Counted from the first letter of the stretch, positions 1 through 10,502 are shown. The stretch: 64,000 bases of DNA from BOG-1184 sp049514575 (GCA_049514575.1 JBEKUX010000006.1:17849-81848), one strand, 5' to 3'. The notes: generated from the letters alone by a model not told the origin. Numbers and translations are program-made.

Positions 1-1
1 G

Positions 2-202
2 TGTATCATCGAAATTCTCATCGGCCTGTATTGCCTCGTGAGTTTTCAGCTGTTCCTCGGCTATACCAATTTCCTGGTAAGCCCCTTCCTCATGCTTTAT
101 TCATCCGGTTTTCTTTTCGTGGGGGTAATATCCATCATCCATTTCCGAAGGCCCTCATTGATCGATTTAAAGCTCAAGGTTCCGGAAACAGCGAAAAGCT
201 GA
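2..202 (+). CDS. C-terminal fragment of a membrane protein (possible glycosyltransferase)
   Basis: The reading frame is open from the left edge of the window to a TGA at 200-202, so only the last 66 residues are visible. They are strongly hydrophobic, forming about two membrane segments, and then end in a short basic cytoplasmic-like tail (HFRRPSLIDLKLK). The pattern of paired helices followed by a short tail resembles the C-termini of membrane GT2 glycosyltransferases, but too little is present to assign a family. A longer-looking frame at 1-276 on the same strand has no hydrophobic pattern and was not used. Confidence 0.5.
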   Translation, partial: CIIEILIGLYCLVSFQLFLGYTNFLVSPFLMLYSSGFLFVGVISIIHFRRPSLIDLKLKVPETAKS

Positions 203-330
203 TTGCATTTGGCGGAAAATGCAAGGTCAGCTTTTTAATTCCAAAATCTCTCCATTTTCCTGAACTGTTGTATTGAGTTTGAAGTATCAGTTATATTTTA
301 ATTAAGTTTATAAACAATAGGCATTCAAAT

Positions 331-765
331 ATGAAACTTTCGACAAAATGCCGCTATGGGCTTCGCGCAGTGCTCGAAATCGCACGGAAATACGACAAAA
401 CTCCGGCAAAGAGGAAGGATATTGCCAATAAAGAGGGGATTTCTCCTTCGTACCTTGAAAACATTCTTTTAGTCCTGCGCAACCATAAACTCGTCGAAAC
501 GACCAGGGGAGTGAACGGCGGGTATGTTTTGTCCAAGCCTCCCTCGGAGATTTCAGCGTACGAAATAGTAAGCGCGCTGGAGGGGCCGCTTTCGCTCGTT
601 GATTGCGTCGACGAACCGCAGGGCTGTGAGAAATCCGGCCGCTGCGTGACCAGGACGGTATGGTGCGAAGCGGCAAAAGCGGTGCACGAGGTATTGAAAA
701 AAGTCTCGCTCCAGGAGTTGCTTGACAGAGAAAAAAAAACGGGTTCTCTCGATTATTCGATATAA
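331..765 (+). CDS. Rrf2 family transcriptional regulator (IscR/CymR-like)
   Basis: A 144-residue protein with the Rrf2 winged helix. It opens MKLSTKCRYGLRAVLEIA, has the recognition helix around residues 37-52 (ISPSYLENILLVLRNH) and the wing GVNGGYVL at 60-67. Cys92, Cys99 and Cys105 match the region where IscR and relatives bind a [2Fe-2S] cluster; a fourth Cys lies at 112. The gene sits 40 bp before metA and cysE. This suggests it senses sulfur or Fe-S status and controls the cysteine/methionine genes, as CymR does through CysK; that role is an inference. The ribosome binding site is weak. Confidence 0.9.
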   Translation: MKLSTKCRYGLRAVLEIARKYDKTPAKRKDIANKEGISPSYLENILLVLRNHKLVETTRGVNGGYVLSKPPSEISAYEIVSALEGPLSLVDCVDEPQGCEKSGRCVTRTVWCEAAKAVHEVLKKVSLQELLDREKKTGSLDYSI

Positions 766-804
766 GGGCGCCGGGTAACAACGAAAAAGGGAAAGCTGGG
801 TGCA

Positions 805-1698
805 ATGACGATCGTTCTGCCGAAAAATTACCACATCAAGGAAGAGCTGGAAAAAAACAGGGTCCAGTGCATTTCTCAGGATATGGCGCTCAAGGAAGAT
901 ATCCGGGCGCTCCGCATCGGCATCCTCAACGTCATGCCCGTTGCAGAGACGTATGAATTCAGCTTGTTGCATCCGCTCGGAAGGTCGGTGCTCCAGATCG
1001 AACCGATATGGATCAGGCTTCATACGCACGTGTATTCCTCAAGCGATGAGGCGCATCTGGAAAATTTCTACGTTCATTTCGAAGATGCCATCAACCACCA
1101 GAAACTTGACGGCCTTCTTCTGACCGGCGCACCGGTGGAAGAATTGCCGTTCGAAAATGTGAAATACTGGGGCGAACTTACGCGGATCCTCAAGTATGCG
1201 CATAATAATATTTCATCGACGCTCGGCATCTGCTGGGGGGGGTTGGCGCTTGCAAAGTTCTTAGGTATTGAAAAAGTCCAGTACCGGGACAAAATGTTCG
1301 GTGTTTATGAAACAACCAATCTTGACCGCAGCCACCGCATCACGGGCGACATGGACGATGAGTTCCTGTGCGCGCAGAGCAGGCACGCGGGGATCCCGGA
1401 CGACGTTCTTGAGAGTGAACGCGACAAGGGTACGATCCGTCTTCTCGCCTATGCGAAAGGGGCGGGTTATACGATATTTGAAAGCACGGACCACCGGTTC
1501 CTTATCCACCTCGGGCACCCTGAATACGAACCGGAACGGCTCGTTTTTGAGCATAAACGCGATAAAGACAAAGGCCGGGAAGATGTGCCGTCCCCGGTGA
1601 ATTTTAACGTCGAAAAGCCGGTGAATACCTGGCGGACGCACCGGAATGAATTTTTTTCGCAATGGGTCAAATACGTCCACGAGACCACGACTTATTAA
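805..1698 (+). CDS. metA: homoserine O-acyltransferase MetA (probably acetyl-CoA-using)
   Basis: MetA activates homoserine for methionine synthesis. The 297-residue protein has the normal family length and carries the catalytic Cys143 in GICWGG and the H238-x-E240 pair in LGHPEY. The residue that sets acyl-donor choice in this family (111 in the E. coli protein) is Glu here (TGAPVEELPF, Glu112). In characterised members Glu goes with acetyl-CoA and Gly with succinyl-CoA, so homoserine O-acetyltransferase activity is the better prediction. It is followed after 27 bp by cysE, joining methionine and cysteine synthesis in one likely operon behind the Rrf2 regulator. Confidence 0.93.
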   Translation: MTIVLPKNYHIKEELEKNRVQCISQDMALKEDIRALRIGILNVMPVAETYEFSLLHPLGRSVLQIEPIWIRLHTHVYSSSDEAHLENFYVHFEDAINHQKLDGLLLTGAPVEELPFENVKYWGELTRILKYAHNNISSTLGICWGGLALAKFLGIEKVQYRDKMFGVYETTNLDRSHRITGDMDDEFLCAQSRHAGIPDDVLESERDKGTIRLLAYAKGAGYTIFESTDHRFLIHLGHPEYEPERLVFEHKRDKDKGREDVPSPVNFNVEKPVNTWRTHRNEFFSQWVKYVHETTTY

Positions 1699-1725
1699 TT
1701 ATCTCTTTCAGATCGGCCGGATTAT

Positions 1726-2625
1726 ATGGACAAATTCAACGAATGGATGAACGCCGGCCTGCCGAAGGTGGTGCAGCGGCTTCAGAACGACATTCAGGAG
1801 AACGGCGACGTTCACAGCGAAGAGGGCCTCGATTTTACCGGCCGTCACGATATCTATGAGGTTCTCGACGATATTCTTGCCATCCTGTTCCCGAGCTGCT
1901 ACAGCAGGCAGAAAGTGCCGCGCGCCGAAATGGGTTTCTTTCTTTCGGATTCGCTCCGGCATGTCTCGTTCCGCCTGGGCAGGCACATCCGGGATGTTTT
2001 CAAGTACCGCTGTAAAAAGGACAACTGCAAAAATTGCAATTGTGAAGAACGTGCCGAAAAGGCGCTCGTACGGCTCATCGAATCGCTGCCCTCCATCCGG
2101 TCGGCGTTGCTCGAAGATATCCAGGCCGCTTTTGAAGGAGACCCGGCCGCGCAATATATCGATGAAATCATCCTGAGCTACCCGTGCGTAGAGGCGATCG
2201 CCACCTACCGGATTGCGCACCTGCTCTACGAGCTCAATGTTCCGATAATTCCACGGATCATGGCGGAGCATGCGCATTCGCGCACCGGCATCGACATCCA
2301 TCCGGGCGCGACCATCGGGCCGAGGTTTTTTATCGACCACGGCACCGGCGTGGTGATCGGCGAAACCACGCGGATCGGCCGAAACGTTAAGCTGTACCAG
2401 GGCGTAACGCTCGGCGCCCTGTCGCCGTTCGACAGCGAGGGACACCCCCGCAAAGGCGAGAAGCGCCACCCTGATATCGAAGACGATGTGATCGTTTACG
2501 CAAACGCAACCATCCTCGGCGGGCAGACCGTGATCGGCAAGGGCGCGGTGATCGGCGGCAATATGTGGATCACGAAATCGGTGCCGCCCGGTGCGCATGT
2601 CCAGAGTACGGCGGAACAGGGGTAA
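1726..2625 (+). CDS. cysE: serine O-acetyltransferase (CysE/EpsC type)
   Basis: Acetylates serine with acetyl-CoA, the first step of cysteine synthesis. The 299-residue protein has an N-terminal helical part followed from about residue 175 by left-handed beta-helix hexapeptides (IHPGATIGPRFFIDHGTGVV). His and Asp of the FIDHGTG motif are as in active family members. An insertion at 96-106 contains four cysteines (C96, C101, C104, C106) not expected in the E. coli enzyme. The stop codon overlaps the thiS start (TAATG), so the two are translationally coupled. Confidence 0.92.
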   Translation: MDKFNEWMNAGLPKVVQRLQNDIQENGDVHSEEGLDFTGRHDIYEVLDDILAILFPSCYSRQKVPRAEMGFFLSDSLRHVSFRLGRHIRDVFKYRCKKDNCKNCNCEERAEKALVRLIESLPSIRSALLEDIQAAFEGDPAAQYIDEIILSYPCVEAIATYRIAHLLYELNVPIIPRIMAEHAHSRTGIDIHPGATIGPRFFIDHGTGVVIGETTRIGRNVKLYQGVTLGALSPFDSEGHPRKGEKRHPDIEDDVIVYANATILGGQTVIGKGAVIGGNMWITKSVPPGAHVQSTAEQG

Positions 2626-2834
2626 TGGCCGGCATGAACATCACCGTCAATAACCGGGTATTCACGCTTGCGGACGGAGCGAAAATCCATGACCTCCTTG
2701 CATTGCAAAAAATCGACCCTGCGGTCATCGTCGTTGAAGTCAACAGGGTAATTGTCAAAAAAGAAAATTTCAGGACAACGGCGTTACATGATAACGACGA
2801 GGTTGAGATCCTGCGGTTTGTCGGGGGCGGGTGA
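2625..2834 (+). CDS. thiS: sulfur carrier protein ThiS
   Basis: A 69-residue beta-grasp protein ending in the required Gly-Gly (RFVGGG); the C-terminal glycine is adenylated and turned into the thiocarboxylate that supplies sulfur to the thiazole ring. The start at 2625 overlaps the cysE stop and is preceded by AGGGG; a second ATG at 2634 is possible. No thiF homologue is visible in the window. The placement links cysteine synthesis to thiamine sulfur supply. Confidence 0.92.
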   Translation: MAGMNITVNNRVFTLADGAKIHDLLALQKIDPAVIVVEVNRVIVKKENFRTTALHDNDEVEILRFVGGG

Positions 2835-2861
2835 ATAATAAAAGAATAAAATATTTTGGAT

Positions 2862-3145
2862 TGCTGAGCCGCGTCACCCCCGGGCACAGGCTATACCAAG
2901 CAACAAACTTCTGTGTGGGGGGGGACTGTCAAACTGCCTTCTCGTTTGAAAACTCAAACAGCAAAAAGACAAGTCGATTTGTGGTATTTTATTGCGTTAG
3001 GGGCGACGGAAGGTGCCTGCTGAAAGCAATGCTGAAGCAGGCAGTGTGCGCGAGTGAAGGCAGCCGCACATGAGCGCAGACCGACCAGAGGGAAGCCTGG
3101 AGAAGAACCGACCCTGCGAAGCAGGGAAACGCCCAAGAAATGGAA
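2862..3145. repeat. dispersed intergenic repeat (family III) before thiG
   Basis: This 280-bp block separates thiS from thiG and does not look coding. Its left part (GAGCCGCGTCACCCCCGGGC, then CCAAGCAACAAACTTCTGTG) recurs in altered form at 20870-20930 and 32394-32545. Its right end (CCCTGCGAAGCAGGGAAACG, then CCCAAGAA) recurs at 32741-32765, again just before a gene start. Several short hairpins are present. No TPP riboswitch was recognised here. Confidence 0.6.
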
Positions 3146-3150
3146 TAATA

Positions 3151-3918
3151 ATGGACGAATTAATAATTGCCGGAACAAAAGTCCGGTCGCGGCTTATCAC
3201 CGGGTCGGGAAAATACAGGGACGACCGGATCATAAAGGACATCCTGGAAGCGGCCGGGTGCGACATCGTCACGGTCGCGCTGCGCCGGGTCGATTTCGAC
3301 CGGCCGCAGGAGAATATGCTGAGGCATATTCCGCCCGGTAAAGTTATCCTGCCCAACACCTCGGGCGCGCGCAATGCCGAAGAGGCGGTACGCCTGGCGC
3401 GGCTCGCAAAGGCCATGGGGTGCGGCAACTGGATAAAAATTGAAGTGATCAATGACCAGAAATATCTTCTGCCCGATAATTTTGAAACGCTCCACGCCAC
3501 CGAGACGCTTGCCAGAGAAGGGTTTGTGGTTTTGCCGTACATGGTGCCTGATCTTGCGGCGGCGCGCCGGATGGTTGATGCCGGCGCAGCGGCAGTCATG
3601 CCGCTGGGTGCGCCTATCGGCTCGAACAGAGGGCTAAAGACGCTCGAACTCATCGAGATCATGGTTGAGGAGCTGCAGGTGCCTGTGATCGTTGACGCCG
3701 GCATCGGCCGGCCGTCGCACGCCGCCGCCGCAATGGAGATAGGGGTCGCCGCGATTCTGCTCAATACCGCGATCGCGACCGCCGAGGACCCGATTGCCAT
3801 GGCCCGCGCGTTCCGCCTTGCCATCGAGGCCGGGAGAGCAGCGTATCTGGCCGGTCTCGGGCCGACGTCGAAAACTGCGAAAGCTTCTTCGCCGTTAACG
3901 GGATTTTTGGACAAATAA
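3151..3918 (+). CDS. thiG: thiazole synthase ThiG
   Basis: Forms the thiazole phosphate of thiamine from deoxyxylulose phosphate, dehydroglycine and ThiS thiocarboxylate. The 255-residue TIM-barrel protein has the Schiff-base Lys96 in NWIKIEVI and the phosphate-binding stretch VDAGIGRPSHAA. The start at 3151 (MDELIIAGTK) was chosen over an in-frame upstream ATG at 3070, because the extra 27 residues are encoded by the repeat block and are not seen in the family. Confidence 0.95.
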   Translation: MDELIIAGTKVRSRLITGSGKYRDDRIIKDILEAAGCDIVTVALRRVDFDRPQENMLRHIPPGKVILPNTSGARNAEEAVRLARLAKAMGCGNWIKIEVINDQKYLLPDNFETLHATETLAREGFVVLPYMVPDLAAARRMVDAGAAAVMPLGAPIGSNRGLKTLELIEIMVEELQVPVIVDAGIGRPSHAAAAMEIGVAAILLNTAIATAEDPIAMARAFRLAIEAGRAAYLAGLGPTSKTAKASSPLTGFLDK

Positions 3919-3951
3919 AATTAATTTGGCGTATCGTATTATATAGATATT

Positions 3952-3979
3952 GTAGGGGCAATAAATGTTTTGCCCCTAC
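3952..3979. repeat. short palindrome between thiG and thiH
   Basis: GTAGGGGCAA and its mirrored end TTGCCCCTAC form a near-perfect hairpin ending 10 bp before the thiH start. A related palindrome (GGGCGATTCATGAATCGCCC) occurs at 32676-32695, so this is probably a dispersed REP-like unit rather than a specific regulator. In this position it could reduce expression of thiH relative to thiG. Confidence 0.6.
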
Positions 3980-3989
3980 GGAAAAAAAT

Positions 3990-5156
3990 ATGTCTTTTAA
4001 TTCCCTCATCAACCAATATAAGAATTTCAATGTCGGTGAATTCTGCGCGTCAGTAACTCCTGGAAAAATAGAAACTATCCTTGAACGGGATACATTGACG
4101 GAAAAAGACTATCTTGCGCTGCTTTCGGACGCTGCAGCGCCTTTTCTGGAACCGATGGCCCGGAAAGCGGACGAACTCACGCGGCGTCACTTCGGCAACG
4201 TGGTTTTCATTTTCACGCCCCTGTATATTTCCAATTACTGCGACAATTCGTGCGCCTACTGCTCGTTCGGCAGACAGCAGGAAATAAAACGCCGCCATCT
4301 TTCCCCTGATGAAATCAGGGCCGAGGCCGAACGCATCAGCGCAAACGGCATCAGGCATATTCTCGTACTCACCGGCGAGGCGCGCGGCAGGGCGACGCCG
4401 TCGTATTGCGAGGCCGCGGTGCGGATACTGCGCGACTATTTCTCCTCAATCGCCGTCGAGATCTATCCATTGACGGAAGAGGAGTACGGCGGGATCATCG
4501 GGTGCGGCGCCGACGGCCTGACCATTTACCAGGAAACATATGACGAGGAGCGCTATGCGGTACTTCATAAAGGCGGGCCAAAACAGGACTATGGGTTCAG
4601 GCTCGAAGCGCCTGAACGCGCATGCAGGCAGGGAATGCGCGCAGTCACGGTCGGCGCGCTTTCCGGGCTTTCGGAGCCGGTCAAGGACGCGTTTTTCGCC
4701 GGTCTCCATGCCGCATACCTTCAGAAAATTTTCCCCGACGTGGAAGTATCGATTTCGTTTCCTCGTTTGCGGCCGCTGGTTGCGGATTTCAGACAGGGGT
4801 ACGAAGTAAACGATTGCCGGCTTGTGCAGATGATGGTTGCCGCCCGGCTGTTCCTGCCGTTTGCCGGCATCACGCTTTCCACGCGCGAAAGCGCGTCGTT
4901 CCGCAACGCGGCCCTGCGGCTCGGCGTCACGCGCATGTCGGCCGGCGTATCGACCGCAGTGGGCGGCCGCACATCGCCGGAAGCGACGCCGCAGTTCGAG
5001 ATTGCAGACACCCGTACAGTCGACGAAGTAAAGCGCGATCTTTTAGATCGCGGTTTTCAGCCGGTGATGCATGACTGGAACGGGAGGTATGTGAGAACGC
5101 CTCTCCCCATTATCCCCTCTCCGCCAGCGGAGAGGGGGGGAACGAAGTTCGGGTGA
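3990..5156 (+). CDS. thiH: 2-iminoacetate synthase ThiH (radical SAM), repeat-extended C-terminus
   Basis: Cleaves tyrosine to dehydroglycine and p-cresol for thiazole formation, working with ThiG. The 388-residue protein has the radical SAM cluster motif CDNSCAYC (Cys84, Cys88, Cys91) and the C-terminal BATS-type region. The last residues (PLPIIPSPPAERGGTKFG) come from a palindromic CTCTCC...GGAGAGG repeat at 5100-5154 and are unlike the family. The normal end was probably just before it. ThiH indicates the oxygen-sensitive route to thiazole rather than the glycine-oxidase route. Confidence 0.94.
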   Translation: MSFNSLINQYKNFNVGEFCASVTPGKIETILERDTLTEKDYLALLSDAAAPFLEPMARKADELTRRHFGNVVFIFTPLYISNYCDNSCAYCSFGRQQEIKRRHLSPDEIRAEAERISANGIRHILVLTGEARGRATPSYCEAAVRILRDYFSSIAVEIYPLTEEEYGGIIGCGADGLTIYQETYDEERYAVLHKGGPKQDYGFRLEAPERACRQGMRAVTVGALSGLSEPVKDAFFAGLHAAYLQKIFPDVEVSISFPRLRPLVADFRQGYEVNDCRLVQMMVAARLFLPFAGITLSTRESASFRNAALRLGVTRMSAGVSTAVGGRTSPEATPQFEIADTRTVDEVKRDLLDRGFQPVMHDWNGRYVRTPLPIIPSPPAERGGTKFG

Positions 5157-5184
5157 GGCGAAAGCCGCAGCAAACTGCGGGGAT

Positions 5185-8100
5185 TTAAATTTTCCTGAAC
5201 CCCAGCCTGAAGTAGTTGCCGTGTTCGTCGGTGTCGAGCCAGACCCTGCCGCGGTGCGCGTTCATGACTATTCTGCAGAAAAAGAGGCCCAGGCCTTTGG
5301 AGTATTGCGACTCTTTGCCGTCAAGACGGGAATATTTCTCAAAGAGGATGTCGCGCTGTTCTGCCGGGATCGGCGAGCCTGAGCTGAAAAAGGTCATGAC
5401 GTTTTCGTTCTCCCGCTCCTCGAACGTCAAATTCACGCGGCCGCCGGCTTCGGTATATTTTGCAGCGTTGGAAAACAGGTTCTGGATCACGCGTTCGACA
5501 AGATAGGGGTCCGCCAGCACCGCGAAATCGTTCCCCTCCGGGGAATCGATGGCGACCTTGATCTTTCTTTCGTCGAACAGCACGTTGCCGCCGTATTTCT
5601 GTGCAATTGCCGCCATCTCCTCGAAGTACATCTGCCTCGGCTGCACCGTCAACCTGCCCTCCTCCATTTTGCTGAGATCAAGGAGGTTCGAGGCCAGGGT
5701 GATGATGTCGGTGCACGATCCGATCACAAGGTCGATGCAGCGCATGGTTTTTTTATCGTCGCCGTGGCGGTAGGATAAAAGCTTGACACTTCCCGAAATA
5801 GCGGCCGCGAAATTTTTGATATCGTGAATGATGGTGCCGGTGAGCAGGCCCTTCATGCGCTCCGACTCGATGACCCTGAGGTTCACGGCATGGAGCTGTT
5901 CGTTTTTTTCTGCGACGTTGCGGGTCTGCTCCTTTACCTTGCTTTCCAGTTGCGCGGTCAGGCTTTTGTATCCTTCCATGAGCCGGACGTTTTCGATAAG
6001 AAATCCTGCCTGCACCGCGATGATCTGCGCTGCCTTGGACGCATTGTCCGAAAACAACCCTGCGACGATCTGATTGGCCAGGTATATGCACCCGAGGTAT
6101 TTCCCGGCACGGACAATTGGCACGCACATCGCCGATCCCTTGTTCTTTTCCGCGGGCGAAGGACCGGGCTGTATTATGATGTGTTTCTGTTCCGCTGCCT
6201 GCCGTAAAATATCGGTCGAAAAGAAGATCGAGTTTTTCGGCAATACATGGCCGTTGAAATCGAGGACAAGCTCACATGGCTCGTGGCGATCATCGCCTTC
6301 GAGTCGCAGGTATCCGTAGTGCGCGCCGGTCACTCGTATGAGCGAGCCGACGATCCGTCGCAGCAGCGTGTCCATGTCGTCGGTCTGGGTGAGTGACACG
6401 CTCGCGTCGTACAGCGTGTCCATGCGGATATGCGCCACTTCGCCGGTGCCGATTGCCGCGGCCGCGGCGTTGCCGGCCGCCTCCTCAGCCGGGACGCGGC
6501 GCTTTGCCAGCTCATTGTCCACACTGTCCTTGATAAGCGTGCATTCGAGATAAGCGCCGCACTGGCCGAACAGCGCGTAGGCCCGGTTGAAATAATCGCG
6601 CGCAAGTCCGGGCTGATGACGGTCTTCGAAAAACTCCGCGTAATCGCGGAGCGATTTTGCCTCTTCGTATTTCATATCGAGCTTATGGTGATGATTGACC
6701 GCCCTGCGGAAAAAATACCGGGCGGTCCGGTTGCGGTTTTTGAAGGCATTGTACCAGCCCATGGCGCGCCATGCCGCGCCGCGGTGGGCCGGGTACAGGA
6801 TGCCGCGCAACAGGGCCAGTTCGATGAATTTCCGCAATTGGACGAGAAGCTTGCGGTCGGAAAGCGGAAGCTGTTTGTTCGATGCGCGGCCGCCCGAACG
6901 GTTACGGTATTCCCTTATAAGGATTTCGCAGCGGTCCGAGAAGGCGCCGGCAACGTATTCCTGAATGAGACTGTTCTGCTTTATAGTTTTAAGAATGGAA
7001 TCGGAAAGGTAGTAGGCTTCTTCGAGTTGGTTTTTAAGAATAAATTTATTTTCTACGGTCAGATTGCTCATCGTTTTATTCATGGGGATATTGGCAAGGG
7101 CGGACCGTTGATCTTCGATAACAGTGGCCCACTCATTACTGGAATCTTTACCTTCGAGCAGTTTAATATGGGTCAACACGTGATGCGATAGTGCAAGACC
7201 GCGGCGATCTTTGCAATCCTCGTCTAAAACGGTCAGTTTTTCAATTAATTGTTTGCCGTGGGTAAAATCACCTTTCTGAAAATCCAGTAATACGCTGGTC
7301 TCAAGCGGAACGATCTGTCCCCATTTATCCCCGATGCTTTTGTAGTTCGATAGGCTTTCTGAAAGGTTTTTTTCCGCATTTTTCCATTCGCCATTGTAAT
7401 AATAGGTGGCCCCGCCCATGGATTGCGCATAAGCAAGAGAATCCATACGGTTTATTCTTTTCGCCATTTCTATCACTTTCCTGAAATAAGAATACGCGCG
7501 TTTTTTCATTAACATCATAAATGATACGACAATGTGACTTGAATATGCCTCGGCTTTTTCAGCGCAGTCAACGAGTCTGTCTGCGATATTTAGTGCCTTA
7601 AAATGGGCGTATTGCAATAACAGAATATCTTTAAAAAACAATGAAAATGTAAGCTTGTTCAGTATTCTGACCGAAAGAATTCTCTCAATAGTACTCTTTT
7701 TCCGCAGAAGCGATTTAATTCCCAGCGACAGCGCCACCTGCTTCAGAATTTCAATAAGCAGCATTCCGACGATCAATAATTTGTTGTTGTAAAAGTTAAT
7801 GCCCAGTTCCTTCAACGCATCGAAGAAGTAGTTTATCGAAACATCGAAATTCCCGGTATTATGATGGATGGTGCCGATTTTATACTTTATGTCCAGCCGG
7901 GTGAGTTTATCGATCCCGTTTTTTCCCTCAAGCAGTGCCTCATACATTGTGAGCGCCTGCTCGTTCCTTCCGGTGAGCATCAGCACGTCGCCGAACTCGG
8001 TCCGCATTTTTATAACGTCAATCGGCGGAACAATGCCGGATTTCATGCTCTGGGTGACCATGAGCTGCGTTTTCGTGAAGTAGCGCGAAGCGATGTCGAG

Positions 8101-10293
8101 GGCCGCCTTTTCCGCTGCATGCCGGGCCGCTTCATAGCACAGCACAATGGCCCTTGAGAGATACTTGCTCTTCAGGTAACTTTCCGCGGCAAGGAAGAGA
8201 TAGTCTCCGTTGGAGGCCGCCATTGACTCGTAGATTTTGCCGAAATTTTCGTACAATGAAAATTTTTTGTTGTCCGGTATCCGGTCGCGGACCGATTCCT
8301 GCACCCGGTCGTGGGCAAAACAGTACCCGCCGCCGAATTGCTGGACAATAATTCCAGAGTTGACAAGAGATTCGGCAATGACTGCCGATTGTGCGGCGAC
8401 GAAGCCTGCCGCGCTTTCGATCAGCCTGCTCTGGAATTTTCCTTCGACAAGCGACGCGCATTCAAGCCATTGCAGCGCGTCCTTGGCAAGGTCGTTTATT
8501 TTCTGCTGGACCAGCGTCACCGGGTCAAGTTTTTCCGGCAATTCGTGAGCTAAAAAGCTTGAAAACTCCCAGGCTTTGCCGTTTGTGGTAATGAAGGCGT
8601 TATTGACAAGAAAACGGAACGCTTCCGCGAGCGCGAACGGCGAGCGGTCGGTCTTTGACGCCAAAAGGCCGGCAAGCCGCGCTGCGTCCTTCACGGCCCC
8701 GAAACGTGACGATATGAGGTCCTTGATTTCGGCCTAGGTAAAGGCAATGACCGGCAGGAATTTCTCCAGGCCGGTTTTCCGCAAATCGTATTCGAACACA
8801 TGAAGATCGTCTTCAAGCTGTTCGGTGCGCACGATGACGATCGTCATGCATGGGACCGGGCTGTTGACAAGGCGCCGGACGATCTCGAACGAGACCCGGT
8901 CGATCCACTGTGTGTCGTCGATGAAGACGACAAGAGGTTTAAAAGAGCACATCGCGGAGATCAGGGTAAAGAGCGCGTGGGCGGTGCGGTCGGCCTCTTT
9001 CTCCGGCTCAACGGCGTCAATGGGCCGGACTTCCTTGAAAAAAGGCCGCATTTCCGGGACGATTTTACAGATGACGCCCGCATTGCCTGCGAGCAGTTCG
9101 TCGGCGGCCGTGGAAAAGGCCTCTGCCGTCTCTTTCCCGGTGTTATTGACTTGCGCGATGAATTCAAGGACAAGGTGCCTGAAAATGGAGTAGGGCTGCC
9201 GGGGCGAAAAGCCGTTGCATTTCGTGGAAACGAAAAAGAACCGGCGTTCGTCCGTCTTGCGCCGGAACTCGCGGACGATTTCGGTCTTTCCCGTCCCGGA
9301 TTTGCCGTGGATGCAGAACGAGACCGGCCGGCCCTGAAGAAGCCGGCCAACGCCGTCCTTCAGGCAATCCACTTCGCGGTCCCTGGCGATAAAAAGGCGC
9401 GAACTGTTGATTGAGTTGACGGCGTCCTGCAGGCCCGGGACAAAACCTTCATGCGTTTCGTTTTTGACATGGTCGATGGCCTCAATAATATCGTGCCGCA
9501 GGCCTGCTGCGGTCTGGTACCGGTCGGAAGGCGTGGGTTTAAGGGCCTTGAGCAGTATCGAATTGAGCGACGACGGGATTTTATGCACCGGCTGCACCTC
9601 GGTCCGTATCGCACAATTCAGGAGATCTTCGATGCTATCAGTGTGCACTTCAAAGGGAGGTTTGCCGGAGAGCATGCGGTAAAGAATAATCGCGGCGCAG
9701 TAAAGATCGGAACGCGCGTCGATCTTAAACGAGGTGAACCCCATCTGCTCGGGCGAGAGATAAGGCATGCTTCCGATGATCCGGTCGCCGGGCACCTGCG
9801 CGGCCTCGTCTTCGGTCAGGGCCATTCCAAAGTCAAGGAGCTGCAGCCCTTTGTCGTCGTCGATATACAGGTTGTTGGGATTGATGTCGCAATGGATGAT
9901 GCCGCGGGTATGAATGTATTCGAGCGCGCTCAACAGCTGGCTTATGATATGCAACGCGTCAAGCGGCGTGAGTTCCGGCGTCGCAAGCAGAAGCGACGAC
10001 AGCGTCATGCCTTTATGGAAAGGGTAGGCAATGGAGACGATATTTTCCGCATCGAGCGAAAATGCGGGTTTGGCGATGTTCGGATGGTCGAGCGACGAAA
10101 CAATGTCCATCTCGCGCTTGAAGCGGATCTTCCGGCCGATCGCACCGATTTCACCCGCGGGCCGGTCCTTGAGACGCTTGAGAAGATATCGCTCGCCGCT
10201 GGTGTTGCTGCGGACAATGGAAACCTCGTTGTCGCTCGACGAAGAGACCTCGCCCAGCACTTCATACGTCGATGAAATCGTTTCAGTTGACAT
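5185..10293 (-). pseudogene. Ser/Thr kinase - AAA ATPase - GAF - histidine kinase, split by an in-frame TAG
   Basis: A giant signalling protein read from 10293 down to 5185 (about 1701 residues), interrupted only by one TAG at 8734-8736; the frame is unchanged on both sides. The first 519 residues hold a Ser/Thr kinase (HCDINPNNLYID catalytic loop, LLDFGMAL) and an AAA ATPase (Walker A GKSGTGKTE, Walker B VVFIDDTQW). After the TAG come alpha-helical TPR/MalT-like repeats, a GAF domain, a coiled coil and a histidine kinase (HDIKN, NLFSNAAKY, GLGLFFC). The layout matches the known trifunctional kinase/ATPase/sensor-kinase family. It could be a nonsense allele, a sequencing error or a readthrough site. 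The second half could also start at the GTG at 8692-8694. Confidence 0.85.
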
Positions 10294-10502
10294 TGCTTGC
10301 GCTCCTGCAGCCGCCCGAAAACAGGGCGGCCGGCAAGACTATAGTACCGTTAAAAGCAATCGGTCAGCAATAGAAATTCCATGGTTTACACTGAAAAAAG
10401 TTACCTGTCAAGAGGTGCACCATCCATTGTATATTGACGGAAAGAGACATACCATGGGTTGTGGGGCGGTTTTTATTGCCGCAGGCCGATTCGGCCGCGG
10501 GG

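Noticed and set aside
1..276. A 91-codon open frame at the left edge
   Set aside because: The overlapping frame 2-202 has a clear membrane-protein pattern and a plausible family-like end; the longer frame has none.
1708..2598. A 296-codon minus-strand frame opposite cysE
   Set aside because: It is the antisense shadow of a well-supported gene of biased composition.
2862..3150. A thiamine (TPP) riboswitch before thiG
   Set aside because: The conserved TPP-aptamer words are not present; the segment is explained by a dispersed repeat.
8734..8736. Recoding of TAG as an amino acid in this organism
   Set aside because: Several intact genes in the window end in TAG at the expected family C-terminus, and only one internal TAG was found.
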